A DNA stretch of 64,000 nucleotides from Gnetum montanum (taxonomy: Eukaryota; Streptophyta; Gnetopsida; Gnetales; Gnetaceae): the NCBI GenBank assembly GCA_015680685.1, contig MNCI01036654.1, positions 297,911 through 361,910 of the forward strand, read 5' to 3'. A model generated the notes under the pieces. That model saw only the letters and a list, made by a program, of their open reading frames with translations, was not told the DNA's origin and did not search any database. Made by a program: the position numbers and the translations under genes. Position 1 is the stretch's first letter, and the number at the start of each line of letters is the position of its first letter. Below, in pieces: positions 22,267 to 34,204 of this stretch.

Positions 22267-22514
22267 TATCCCCATGATTGAATGAAAACTCATTCTCAAT
22301 TTCTTTTACAAAATTAGGAAGGTATGGGATTATTGACTAACTTTTCTTCAACAAAACAAATTGACTGACTTGATAAAAAGTGGAGTGCTCGGGTGTACAA
22401 ATCAACACATTACAAAAAATCAACTTGTTTAGGAAAAAAAATTAAACATCATGATTCAACTTTTCGAAAATTAGACAACACATTCCTTGATGGTGTGAAG
22501 CTTGTTGGAGAAGA

Positions 22515-25393
22515 TCAAACAATCCTAGGCAGTGGTGGTTCTTGAGGCTCTAAGAGACCTTCATCAACTTCATGCACTAGTAGTGGTTGAGGTGGCTATG
22601 GTTGTCCTGTTGCTGCTACAACCTCAAGTGGAAGGCAGAAAGCATACAACAATGCTTTCATTTTTTTCTTCTTACTCCTAGGATCATGCACCATCCACAC
22701 AGCTTCCCCAATGTGGGTTGGAACAGGCACATCCCAAGGACATGGGATTGTTGGAAACAATTCCTTGGCATTGACAAACTAGGTAACGAATTGTTTACAT
22801 TTAATGTCGAACACACTAATTATGTCCTTTAGCTCATAGTAGTCATTCATCCATCTGGCTAGGTTCTCAATGATAGATCATTGATCCCTAAATCACCCTT
22901 TGAGAACTTCAAGTTTAGTGTTAGCAGTCTCAAGATTTTGCTTGGTGTCCTTATGGTGCTTGAACTCAACCTCATATAGTAGATATGAGCTAGCCACCTA
23001 TTTCTTCAACTCTAATCATGGCCATCCAAAAGTCAGCATTGTTAGGTTTGCATAATAGAGATTGGCCAACTCCATGTACTCTATCATCTCCTTGATTTGC
23101 AACTCATTTAAGCAGATCTCTACTTTGTTATAGGCATCAATTCCATCAAGGATGGGATACCACATCTCTCTTCTTTGTTGGAGTTGTTGGAGGGTTTCAT
23201 TCATTTTTGCCTTTGTCATCTAAATTTGTTTTTCATTCACTTCTTTTTGCAAGCCAACTTGGTCCTTGTAGTGATTCTTTACTTTCTCAAATTTGAGGGC
23301 TTTTTTTTCCAAGTAGCGATCTCAATGGCAAACTTTATTGTACGCACAAGGTGCGTACCTCTTCCATGGACAGATTGTAGTTCTCTATGGTCAATATCCC
23401 CAATTTAGTGTTGACTCTAGCAAGTTGCTCCTACTGTTGATGAATTAATTCTTACATTTGATCTCTTTGGGCATCAACATTTCACAAGTGATGATTTTGC
23501 ATGGTCAATGCTTCATTCTGTTAGTGCATCTAATTCAAGTTCTTTTTGATGGAATACATTTCAAATTCTACTATAAATTGTTTGAAGATGACCATTACTG
23601 CCTCCTCCTTAGCCTTTTAAAATCATTTTGAAGCTATTTGATAGCTTTATCTCTTGTCATTGCTAGGCAAAGGATTGCTTATTCTACAAGTAGGGCATGA
23701 AGTTTAGCAACCTCTATGGCCAAGCATTAATTTTTCTCTTGGGCCATTTCAGGTTGCCCTTCCAAAATGATGCATCTATCCCTTGCATTCAATAGTTTTG
23801 ACTAGTTTGTAGTGATGTTCTCTAAGAGATCAAAGATGTCCGGAGTTAGTTGCTTGGTTCCTACTAGTTGTTTCAACAACTGTTTGTGTTGGGCTGTGTT
23901 TAATTTCTTGCTGACCATGCTTGTAGACATCTACACATCTTGAAGTGAAAATATGTCTAGTATAGATGCTATGGGTGCATTCTATACTTTTGTTACATGG
24001 TTAGCAATCACTTCTACTATTGTCTCCTACCCTTGGTGCTGCATCACCAAGACAATTGCCTCTTCACCTTCCTCCAACCATACTGGGAAAGTAGCAGCAT
24101 TCCCAAAGATTTTTGGGAATAGATGATGTGTTGCTAATGACATCATCACCTCTCAAGAATTGGGATCTAGCCTCAAAGGTAGTTGCATTCTTTGGAAAGA
24201 GAAAATGGAACCACCTCTCTCCATTTGGCTAACTTTTTGGGCCACCTTGATAAGGTGACTCGTCACTGGTTGATACATAGATAGATCCACCACACTCATT
24301 CCTACTTGTTGCTCTTGTTCACTCAAGAGCTATTCTGAAATTTGACATAGATGCTCAAGGATTGTGCAAGCCTTTGGTGTTGTCTCTTGAGCAGGTGGTG
24401 GTGGTGGCAGGTCCTCTTTTTGAGTGGTCATTGGGGTCTTATCTTTTGTTATTTCTGACCATGAAGCCAAGGGAGCATGCCTAAGGGTATTGTTAGAATA
24501 GTGAACAATGTCTGCGCTTTTGCAAAGTTTCCAAATGAGACACAAAAAGGATAGGGTCTTCCTTCTATGTTCATTCTCCTTGAAGCACTTTTTCAATCTC
24601 CAAATAGATTAGTTGTGGAAGGTTAATGAGAAATTTCTTGCTTAGAGCAGTGCATACTCAGGTAGAGAAAGCACTCACCTTGCTTGGCCTCATTGTTGGA
24701 TTGAGGTGATAGGCCATAATCTTGAAATAAATTTGCTTCATCGATGTGAGTGCATCATACTCCTTATAGTCCATCCCATAGCATCACTAGGTTCATTCCC
24801 TTTTTACCTCAAGATTCCCTTTTTGTTGATATCTCTGCCAACTATGTTCCAATGTTTGGCAACACCAATGCCTATGCAATAGCTTCCATTGAGTAGGACA
24901 CTTGAATGTCCTTGATTTTTACAATGGAAACTAGCCTTTGGCTACTTCAAAAGAGATAGGTCTCTCCGATGTACCATTCCCCATTGGATGTGATGATTGG
25001 CCACATGGGAGAGGCTTGCAATTGTGTCTTGACATCCTCTGGAGCTTTCTCCAAAAATGGCCCAAAGTTTATCTCTTGAAGAATTGATCTTTGGATTTCT
25101 TAGGACTTGATGATGTCTAGGCAGGGTTGAGTTAGAGTGACTAGGTGCTTCTCTTCATTAGGATTGTTCTATAGGCACTTCTTCCTCTAGAATCTATTGA
25201 ACAGATTCCACTTTAGGCTTCTCTTGAAGAGGTCCCATTGCATGGGTCACCTTTGGTAGTTCTTGGCCTTGTTCTTGCTAACCCCTTCCTACTCTAGATC
25301 ATTTCTCCTATGGTTGTAAGGGCTCTCCTTCCTGCAAACATTTTTGTTTGGGTGTCATTTGTAATCACAGTAAGACCATGGCTTAGCAATCAT
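22515..25393 (-). pseudogene. Element D ORF2 (about 960 codons, broken)
   Basis: Starts MIAKPWSYCDYK at 25393 (minus), stop near 22515. The N-terminal half has blocks shared with E and G, including LPF.CL...LCK near 24530, which resembles the 'putative plant transposon protein' domain found in Athila-type elements. A Pro/Gln linker (PPPPPAQETT) follows near 24400. The C-terminal half (about 22900-24000) is rich in Lys/Glu/Leu/Gln with heptad-like spacing, consistent with long coiled coil. No membrane segment or signal peptide is seen, so I would not call it env. Many stops; function unknown. Confidence 0.72.
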
Positions 25394-27448
25394 TGTGTAA
25401 CCTTAAAATAATTGGGATACCTTAACTCTTGAGGATAGTTACACTTGGGTAAGTTATGATTATGGCTAATTTAATTAATCCAATTATTATTGATTTTATG
25501 TGTTATTATGAATAATTCATCCCGAAGGTTGTCGGAAGGGTTAACTTGGAGAAAGTTGCTGTTTATATATATGGTTAAGATTATTAAACCTTTGGTGGAG
25601 TTAGGAAAATTTTCAAAAAATTCCATCAATTTTTTCATTGGAAACCTTAAGGTTTGTGACCCCCACAATAAAAATCTTACCTTTGGTAAGTGCAAGATCG
25701 AAAAACAGAGTGATTTGGACAAATGGTTGGGAAGTTATGAGCTCTTGAAGGTTTTGGGCTCTAAAAAATTGCAAAAATTCCCTGTGTTATGAGAAAATTG
25801 TAAAAAATTCCTTACTATGTGGTGGTATATATAGTATTTTTTGCATTGCATCAACAAGTCAATGCAGCTATTGATCACCGTTGACTTTGGTCAAACTTTC
25901 AAAATACAAGGAATTTTTTGATGAAATTGGGGTCAAATGAAAGCTTAGAAGATCAAGAATAGTATGAAATCATGAGAAGAGGGTGTTGAAGTTTATAAAT
26001 TTGAGAAAATAGAGAAAAATTAATTGAGTGAATGAATGAAATGAAAGATTAAGGAGTACTAAGTGGTTTACACAATGGAAAATGTGAAAGATAGGATTGT
26101 CGCGATGTCAAAGGTAAGGAACCTTAACTAATTAAGCCAAGAGCTATGCAAGTGGATCCTCCTCATAGTATGCTCATGCCCTTTTTTCCTTTGCATAACC
26201 TCAACTAAGGAGTTTTTGGGCCTCATAGTTGATTTAATGATCGTGACAAGTTAAAGACTAGCTCAAAAGAATCCATTCAAGAATCCAAATATGTCAAACC
26301 AAAACACGGAGCATAACATAGAACCTAGTAGTGAGGTGAGTTATGGTAGCATATATGGATGATAGAGAAGGTGGAATGGAGTTCCAAATTGAGGTCATAA
26401 GATGTCCCTTGTGGAATTTGTGGTTAAAATGACCCAAGAAGTTCCATCCATAATCCAAACCAAAACCATCCACTTTCAGTGACTTTGCATCACCACTCTA
26501 AGACCAATCCATCCACATAAGACACAAAAGTGCTTCCACAAAACCACCACCATTTCACAAAGAGAAGAAAGAAGAATTAGGAAGTGAGAGAGAGGGCCTT
26601 AGTTAGAGGGAACCATCAAGCATAGATGCATGTTGTTCAAGTCCCATAACTAGTGCTTGTAGCCTTTTTATTTGTCCAAGGGGTGTGCTTCGAATTTCCA
26701 TTATTTTTTTTGAAATGGAAACCACACCATGCAAGAATTATTTCTTTCGAAGGGGTGTGCTTTGAATTCCCATTATTTTTATTTTTTTTCAATGGGAACC
26801 ACATCATTCAATGATGTTATTTTGACTTCCTTCAGTGGTTGGTGTGGAATGGTAAGAAGTTTATGAAAAACACTCAAGCACTTAAGTAAGAAGAATAGGA
26901 CAAAGAGTATTGAGTTCCCTTGAAGTCATACCCTTTACAAACCTTTTAATCCTTCCTAATTTTGGAACTACCAAGGTCACCAATTGGTTAAAAGTTTCTT
27001 TAATGAAAAGAAACCTCAAATTCCCAGAACAAGAAAAATCATAGAGTTCATTGGATGGGCAGATGACATGGACTCACTACCTATTCCATGAAAAATAAAC
27101 CATGTTAAAGTCATCAAACATCAGAATTCAAAAATAGAAACTAAACATTGACAATCACACATTAAGCACAAACTATCATTAGTAAACAGCAACAACGGCA
27201 TTGTGTCCTATGACAATAAAGCAAATTTATTAGCAAAAATGAGAAAATATCAACTTAAACAAAAAAAAGAAAAATAAAGTAAAATATATAAGAAAGTGTA
27301 AAATAATTAAGAAAGTTTAAAGGTACTAAAGATGATGTAAAATTTGAAAAATTTAAAAATCAAAAATTTGTAAAATAAAAAATGTGAAAAAAAAGGTAGA
27401 AAAATTGAGAGGCCATGGTAATGATCAACATGGATGGCTATCTCCCCC
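25394..27448 (-). other. Element D noncoding region between pol and ORF2
   Basis: Bounded by the purine tract (GGGGGAGATAGCC on minus, about 27436-27448) and the ORF2 start. It contains the conserved GACTTCAAGG and GCATGAGCATACTATGAGGAGG blocks and, near the ORF2 side, a TATA module. Matches element E by eye at roughly 85-90%. Confidence 0.7.
25826..25876 (-). promoter_or_regulatory. Internal TATA module upstream of ORF2 (element D)
   Basis: On the minus strand a cassette with ATTGACTTGTTGATGCAATG (25876 downwards) is followed by TATATATA at 25833-25826. The same place in element E has a different cassette but the same TATA and flanks. Promoter activity is inferred. Confidence 0.45.
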
Positions 27449-27489
27449 ACAACTACGATGGAGGGAGGAGATCCGAAAAATAGAATGTG

Positions 27490-28680
27490 GTTATCCATAT
27501 GTTGAGGCAGTATTTACACTGGCCTGTCTTGGATCTAGGAAAGGTTTAACTTGTTGGATGTTGACTAACTACTTTTTATTTGGCCCCAGAGGAAAAGGTT
27601 TGATTAATTATATAAGGTTCCTTCCACAATGTTTGAAATTTTTCCTTTTGGGAGGTACATGTGTGGGGTTCTAGTAGAACCTTATCTCCTAGTTGAAACT
27701 TTACTTTCCTAATTCTAAGGTCATGACGTTGCTTACTAAATGCCTTATTCACCTCATTCAAGGATAGGGCCACTAAATGATTTTCATCTAGTAGGTCTAG
27801 ATTGATTAATCTTTCCTTCTATGCTAGACTTAGGTGAAGGTTTAGATCATAGGATGTTGAGAGTGTATGAAGCTTAGATTGAATTAGAAGTGTTGGAAGT
27901 TTCCTATACATTAACTTGTAGGGAGAATAGCCAATAGAAAGTTTCCAAGTTGAATGATAAGCCCAAAGAGCATTGTTAAGTTTTGTAATCTAGTCCTTCC
28001 TATATTTGCTAATGGTTTGCATTAGTATTCTTGTAATCTCTTGGTTGGTTACCTCTGCTTGACCGTTGGCTTAGGGATGGTAAGGTGTTGTTAATTTATT
28101 TTCTACCCCTAAGTGTTGCATTAATTTTCTAAATGTGGCACTTGACAAATGTGTTTCATTATCAAAAATTAGTAAAAGAGGCATCCAAACCTATACACAA
28201 TATTTTGTTGTATAAATTTGGTAGTAATGGATGATGTACAATCAGTAATGGTTGTTGCTTTTACCCATTTTGTGTAGTAGTAAAATACTACTATAATATA
28301 CGCCTTTCTGTTGGACATGGGTGTGGTGGGACTCATGAAGTCAATGCCCCATATGTTGAAAGGTTCTAGTGGTTGAATCCACTGTTGAGAACCTTCCATG
28401 TGAGTGGTCATCCCCCATCATGTTGATAATGTTCATAAGACTTGAAAAACTGGTGGGCATCCCTAAAGATTATAGGCCAATAGTATCCTACCATTAGGAT
28501 TTTTATGGTTATGCATCTCCTTGGGTAGTGGCCTCTACAAGGGCCTTCATGAGCATTCTGGAGAATATGTAGTTGATCTTCATTAGGGACATACCAACGA
28601 ATCAGGTCATCAGCACACACCTTATAAAGGTGTCCATTGATTTCCATGAAGTACTTGGCCCAATGAAGAAATTATTGCTT
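27490..28680 (-). pseudogene. Element D integrase (broken)
   Basis: Zinc region HEGPCRGHYPRR in frame 28408-28647. Core start GIDFMSPTTPM in frame 28169-28411. C-terminal module VKFQLGDKVLLEPHT and FQTLWKEPYII in frame 27576-27773. The second Asp and Glu blocks lie between 27990 and 28170 in other frames. The CX2C pair has decayed (SYEHYQ). Confidence 0.8.
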
Positions 28681-28689
28681 CTTCCTAAA

Positions 28690-30300
28690 ATAAAGTCTTG
28701 TGGCATCTCTTGAGTGAGAAGATATGTGAGGATGTCATTATACCATATTGCTTTTTCAGGCATTTTTTCATTTATTACTCCAACAAAGAGGAGTTTGTCT
28801 AGAAACTGATCAGAGAGTGGGCTCTCCTCCTCTTTATTATCCTATCTTAAGTAAGAAAGGTGGTCAACAATCATCTTCTTGGTTCCTTTTTGATCTACCA
28901 TAGTAAGATCGAATTCCTGCAAGATCATAAGCCACCATATGACATGAGGGCTCATCGTCGACTTATTCACAAGAAAGTGAATTGCACTATGATCCATTTG
29001 CATAAATACTTTGATACCAAGCACATAGTTCTTGAACTTTTCTAGCATGTACATCATTGTCATTAATTATTTCTCTATGGTGGTGTAATTCAATTGTACC
29101 TCCACAATGCTTCTACTCATGTAGTGGATATAATATGGATGTTTCTTATCATCCATCTACATGAGCACTAATCCCAAAGCATAGTTAGATGCATATGTTA
29201 TGATATGGAATGATTTAGAACAATCTGATGCTCGTAGGATTGGTGTTTCTACGAGTTTTTCTTTTAATTGTTGGAATGCATGTTCACATTCCTTGGTCAA
29301 AATGAAAGGTGCATCTTTCTTTGTAAGTTCTACTAATGGATTTGAAATCTTAGAGAAATTTTCAATAAATCATTGGCAGTAGCCAGTGTATCCAAGGAAT
29401 GATCAAACATCTTTAATAGTCTTTAGTTGATGTGTTATCCCTTGGATGACCCTTATCTTTTTTTAGGTCTACTTCAATTCCTTTCTATGAAATTCGGTGC
29501 CCTACCATAATGCCTTCTTGGACCATGAGATGGCTCTTTTGCTAGTTGAGTTGTAGGTTTGTCTCTACACATCTCTTCAATACTTGTTCAAGTTGGTCTA
29601 AGGCTTGCTCAAAGGTAGCTTCATAGGTTGAGAAGTCATTCATGAAGACTTCAACACCACTACCAATTTGCTGTTGAAAGATACTAAAGATCAAAAATTG
29701 AAATGTTGTAGGGACATTGCATAGGCCAAATGGCATCTTACAATATGCAAAATTCCCCTAGAGACTAGTGGATGTTATCTTAGCCTAATCTTCGGGTGCA
29801 ATTTGGATTTGGTTATAGCCACTATAACTGTCAAAAAATCTATAATAATAATGACTAGATATGGTGTCTAATACTTGATCCACAAATGGCAAAGGAAAGT
29901 GATCCTTAAATGTTACCATATTTAACATATAAAGTCAATGCAGACCCACCATTTGCCATCCTTTTTTGATACTATTACAAGTGGGCTAACCAACTCACTA
30001 TATGTAATGGGATAGATGAACCCTACCTTGAGGAGTTGCTCTATCTCCTCCTTGATGATTTACTTTAATCTGGGGTTTAGTCATCTTTGTGGCTGCCTTC
30101 TAGGCTTCATGGCCAGGTCAGTATAGATGTGATGCTGGCATTTCCTTGGATCGATTCCTATTAGCTCTAGATATGACCAAGAAAAGGCTATTGACCATTT
30201 ATTCACCACTTTTAACAACTTTTTTTTTGTTTAGGAGCAAGTTTGACATTAATGATGATCGGTTTACCATTTTTTTAAAACGCATATTCCATATCAAATA
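28690..30300 (-). pseudogene. Element D RT and RNase H (broken)
   Basis: RNase H frame 28842-29063 has YVLGIKVFMQMDH and DQKGTKKMIVDHLSYL. RT frame 29542-29736 has MPFGLCNVPTTFQ and FMNDFSTYE, so the first catalytic Asp of FMDD is changed to Asn. That alone would abolish polymerase activity. Confidence 0.82.
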
Positions 30301-30659
30301 GTAAAGTTTTAAGCTCTAAGGGATCCTACTTAAAGTCATCAGAGATTTCCAACTCTCCCCAACAAGTATCATCATCTTCATTAGAGAGTTGGGAATGAAC
30401 TTGTTCAATTTTGTTCATGCCTTCAACATATGAACAAGTTAAACTCTTAGTTGGTTTCATGCATATTATGCTACTATCTGAATTAGCCATCAGCCACTGG
30501 GTGCCTTCCTGCTTTGTGGCTGCTGCATATAAACACCTTTGAATGTTAATTTCTTATGCACACTAATTACATGCCTTAATATATGTGCTCTTGATCGACC
30601 AAATCTTCTGCATGAAATTGCATCCATTATCATTGTACACAATGCATGGAATATGCTTC

Positions 30660-31110
30660 TTCTTAATTTTTCATGGCTCATTTTCCTTGGATATTTCTAA
30701 AGATAGATTCCTTATACCCATTTGCATGTCGACTGTGCTTAACCAAGCCCTTCCCATAATGACGAGGAAGTCACTTTTGTAGTTGTCCATCTTGATTACT
30801 AGAAAATTAATAGGATAGGACCACCCACAAGCTGTGGTCACAATGTCCTCTACTAACCCCAAAGAGACAATAATAAACTGATATGCTAATTTTAGATGGA
30901 TGTTGCTCTTCTTAATAGGTGGTAGGTTCCAGGCCTTATAGATATCATGGGAGATGAGGTTAACTCCAGAACCAAAATTAAGAAGAGCTTTGCATGGCTC
31001 TTGTCCAACAATCTATAGATAGATGAGTGGACTTCCTGGGTTAGATCTTTTTATAGAAAGATTACTAGCCTTAATCCAATTAGAAACAATATGGGTTAAC
31101 ATAATAGTGC
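30660..31110 (-). pseudogene. Element D protease region (broken)
   Basis: The active-site block reads ALLNFGSGVNLIS (about 30955-31000), so the catalytic Asp is Asn. The downstream block VIMGRAWLSTVD is well kept (frame 30671-30862). Same DLG-type protease as in element A. Confidence 0.8.
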
Positions 31111-31129
31111 AAATCTTAGGCAAAACTTA

Positions 31130-32736
31130 GTTTGAGGGGCACTTGAAGGTATTTGATGCAGAGGATGAGGGTGTTGGAGATGTAGGGAGATTACTCAGGG
31201 TAGGTTGTGAGGGCTGGAGAGAACTGCTTGGCCAAAAGAAAGGTCATTTTCTTGATCAATTATCTAGACCACTTGGTTGAAAAATTGGTTGTGAGTCTAC
31301 AACCCTTATAGCATTTCATTGTTGTAGCTATGGAGGAATCTCATCTTGCATAAATAAAGCAAAAGGTAATTGGGTTAAAGGTGGAGGCATAGGTGTAGAG
31401 GGATGTGAAGGATGATAAGTATACGAATATGGGTTTTCCCCTTGAGTAGATGGTGAATGTGTTTAGTGGTACTCTAGAGGATAATAGTGATGCTAGAATG
31501 ATGCATGACTTGTAGAACTTCTAGGGAAAATGGATTATTAAACATAATACCCATATGGATCTGGTTGCCTATAAGGGTATTGCTACCTTAGTGGTGGCAT
31601 TCCACATAATTGTGGTAGGTACCATTATTGGTATTGTTGATAAGGTTGTGGAGGAGAACCACTTGGGTAGTAAGCTTTTTGTTGTTGGTGGAACTGCCTT
31701 GGATTACATTGAGGATAAAGTAATCATCTAGGTGCTACCTACGTGCTAGTCAAGGATTTAATGCATACACCCTAGACTCTTCTTAGTGTGACACCACAGG
31801 GCAACAACCCTTTGGATGTTCATATTGGCATATGTTACATTCAGTTTCATCATCAAAGTTAGACTCCATAACTTCTTCTACTTTATTAGCTTTGCCCTTA
31901 CCTCTTTGATAGGCATGTTTAGCTTCTTTTTGCTTCCTGCAATTATGTTCACTATTTTACTCTTTGGATTCTTTAGCAATCTTCAATGTGATTTGAAAAT
32001 TTTCATCCAAAGAGTCCCATAACTTGTCAAACTTGGCCAAAATATCAGAAATAGATATTTGGTTGGGCAAGGTCTTTCTATTCACCACTTCATCAAGTAG
32101 TGACTCCTCCTCATTACAAAATTGGACCTCTTATCTTCTGATGGATAGGTCCCTATTATACTCTTTAGCATTTTTCCTATTTCGTATCTCACCTTCTTCT
32201 TTTTCTACCTGCTCAATTAACCTTTGGATTTGATGAGCTCTCATTTTAGACAACCTTCATTGGGCATACATCCCAAGGGTTCTTCTTGTTTCTACTCTAA
32301 GCTCCTCTATGATGTGGCAAAATTGTTCCCTCTAAGAGTAACCATGGCCAGGACATTAGTGTAGGAGTGAAAAGTATTGATCCATAGTGGCATCCAAGGG
32401 TTCATGTGCCCCCTATTTCTAGCCTTGGGTTTGCCTTCTCAAATTAGACACTCTAGAGCACGTTTGGTATTTATCATTGAATAGCTCTAACATAGTACTC
32501 CATTGGCCAATGGATTCTACCTATAAGAACCAGTACCAACTTTTAGCTTCCTTAATGAGTGTCCTTGGAAAAAGCTTGAATTTTTGGGACTCATTCTCTA
32601 TGTTCTATAAGGCACAGGCATCTTGAAAAGCTTGTAGATGTGTCTGTGGATTATAAGTGTATCCCCCCCCTCAAATCTTGGGATATTTTTCATGTATAGG
32701 TGCTTGATCTGACTATCCTTCATATGTCTAGTTGGG
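31130..32736 (-). pseudogene. Element D gag, C-terminal part
   Basis: It has the gag core and the knuckle CNICQYEHPKGCC (about 31800-31840, minus), CX2CX3HX3C as in element A. The frame is broken throughout. The N-terminal block seen in A and B is missing because the element is truncated at the junction with B/E. Confidence 0.75.
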
Positions 32737-34140
32737 ATTTTCACTATGGTAGATCAAAAAGGGACTGCGAATGTGGTCATTGACCATATTTCTTACTTAA
32801 TATGGGATAACAAAGAGGAGGAGAGCCCACTCTCTAATCAATTTCAAGATAAACTCCTCTTTATTGGAGTAATAAATGAACAAATGCTTGAAAAAGCAAC
32901 ATGGTATAATTACATCCTCACATATCTTCTCACTCAAGAAATGCCACAAGACTTGGATTTTAGGAAAAGATAGTAATTTCTTCATCAAGCCAAATACTTC
33001 ATGGAAATCAATGGACACCTTTACAAGGTGTATGCTGATGGCCTGATCCATTGGTGTGTCCCTAATGAAGATCAACTACACGTTCTATAGGGCATTGCGG
33101 AGGCCACTATGCAGGGAGATGCATGATCATAAAAATCCTAATGGCAAGATACTATTTGCCTACAATCTTTAGGGATGCTCACTAGTTTATCAAGTCTTGT
33201 GAATGTTGTTAACGTGATAGGGGGATGACTGCTTGGATGTAAGGTCCTCAATAGTTGATTTAACCATTAGAACATTTTGACATACGGGGCATTGACTTCA
33301 AGGTTTCCATTACATCCATGTCAAATGGGAAAGCGTATATTATAGTAGCAGTTGACTACTACACAAAATGGGTAGAAGTAGTAGCTATTAATAATTGTAC
33401 ATCATTCCTTGCTATCAAATTTATACAACAAAATATCATGAATAGGTTTCGAGGGCCATGTTCACTAATTTTTGATAGTGGAACTCATTTCATAGGTGCC
33501 ACATTTAGAAAATTAATGTAACACTTAGGGGTTTAAACATAAATTAACAACACCTTACCATCCCCAAGCCAATAGTTAAGAAGAGGTAACCAACTAGGAG
33601 ATTAAAAAAATACTAACGTGAACCATTAGAAAATATAGGAAGGATTGAAGTACAAAACTTAACGATGCTCTATGGGCTTATCGTTTAACTTGGAAACTTC
33701 CTATTGGATATTCTCCCTACAAGTTAGTGTACATGAAACTTCCAATGCTCCCAATTCAATCTAAGCTCAGTACACTCTCAACAACCTATGATCTAAACCT
33801 TGACCTAAGTTTAGCATAGAAGAAAAGATTGATCAATCTAAACATTCTAGACCAAAATCGCTTAGTGGCCCTATCCTTGAATGAGGTGAACAAGGCATTC
33901 AGTAAGTAGTGTCATGACCTTAGAATCAAGAAAGTAAAAGTTTAACTAAGAGATAAGGTTCTTTACTAGAACCCCACACATGTACCCCAAAAGACAAAAT
34001 TTCAAACATTTTTGATCAAACCTTTTCCTCTGGGGCCATGTTGATCTACAAACTTGACAACCCAAATAAAAAATAGTTGGTCAATATTCAAGTGAAGCCT
34101 TTCCTCGAACCAAGACAAGCTAGTCTAAATACTACCTTAA
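32737..34140 (+). pseudogene. Element B/E RNase H end and integrase (broken)
   Basis: Begins inside RNase H at MVDQKGTANVVIDHISYL. The integrase N-terminal region has MEINGHLYKVYADG. The core frame 33318-33521 has AYIIVAVDYYTKWVE and LIFDSGTHFIGATF. The C-terminal module lies near 33880-34000. The first zinc histidines and part of the core are lost to stops and frameshifts. Confidence 0.82.
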
Positions 34141-34193
34141 CAAATGGACAACCATGTTCTATATTTTGGATCTCCTCCCTCCAACTCAGTTGT

Positions 34194-34204
34194 GGGGGAG
34201 ATGG
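34194..34204 (+). other. Internal polypurine tract (element B/E)
   Basis: GGGGGAGATGG directly after the integrase, same place and sequence as in A, F and G. Confidence 0.75.

Larger units (their letters stand above)
21368..32736 (-). mobile_element. Element D: minus-strand family member, 5'-truncated, nested in B/E
   Basis: Reading leftwards: gag C-terminal half, protease, RT, RNase H, integrase, purine tract, noncoding region with TATA, ORF2, purine tract and 3' LTR (21368-22266). No 5' LTR or primer-binding site is present; the element ends inside gag at about 32715-32736, where plus-strand RNase H of B/E begins. DNA left of 21368 is gag of B/E, not a primer site, so 21368 is the true 3' end. 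Every coding part is broken. Confidence 0.8.
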
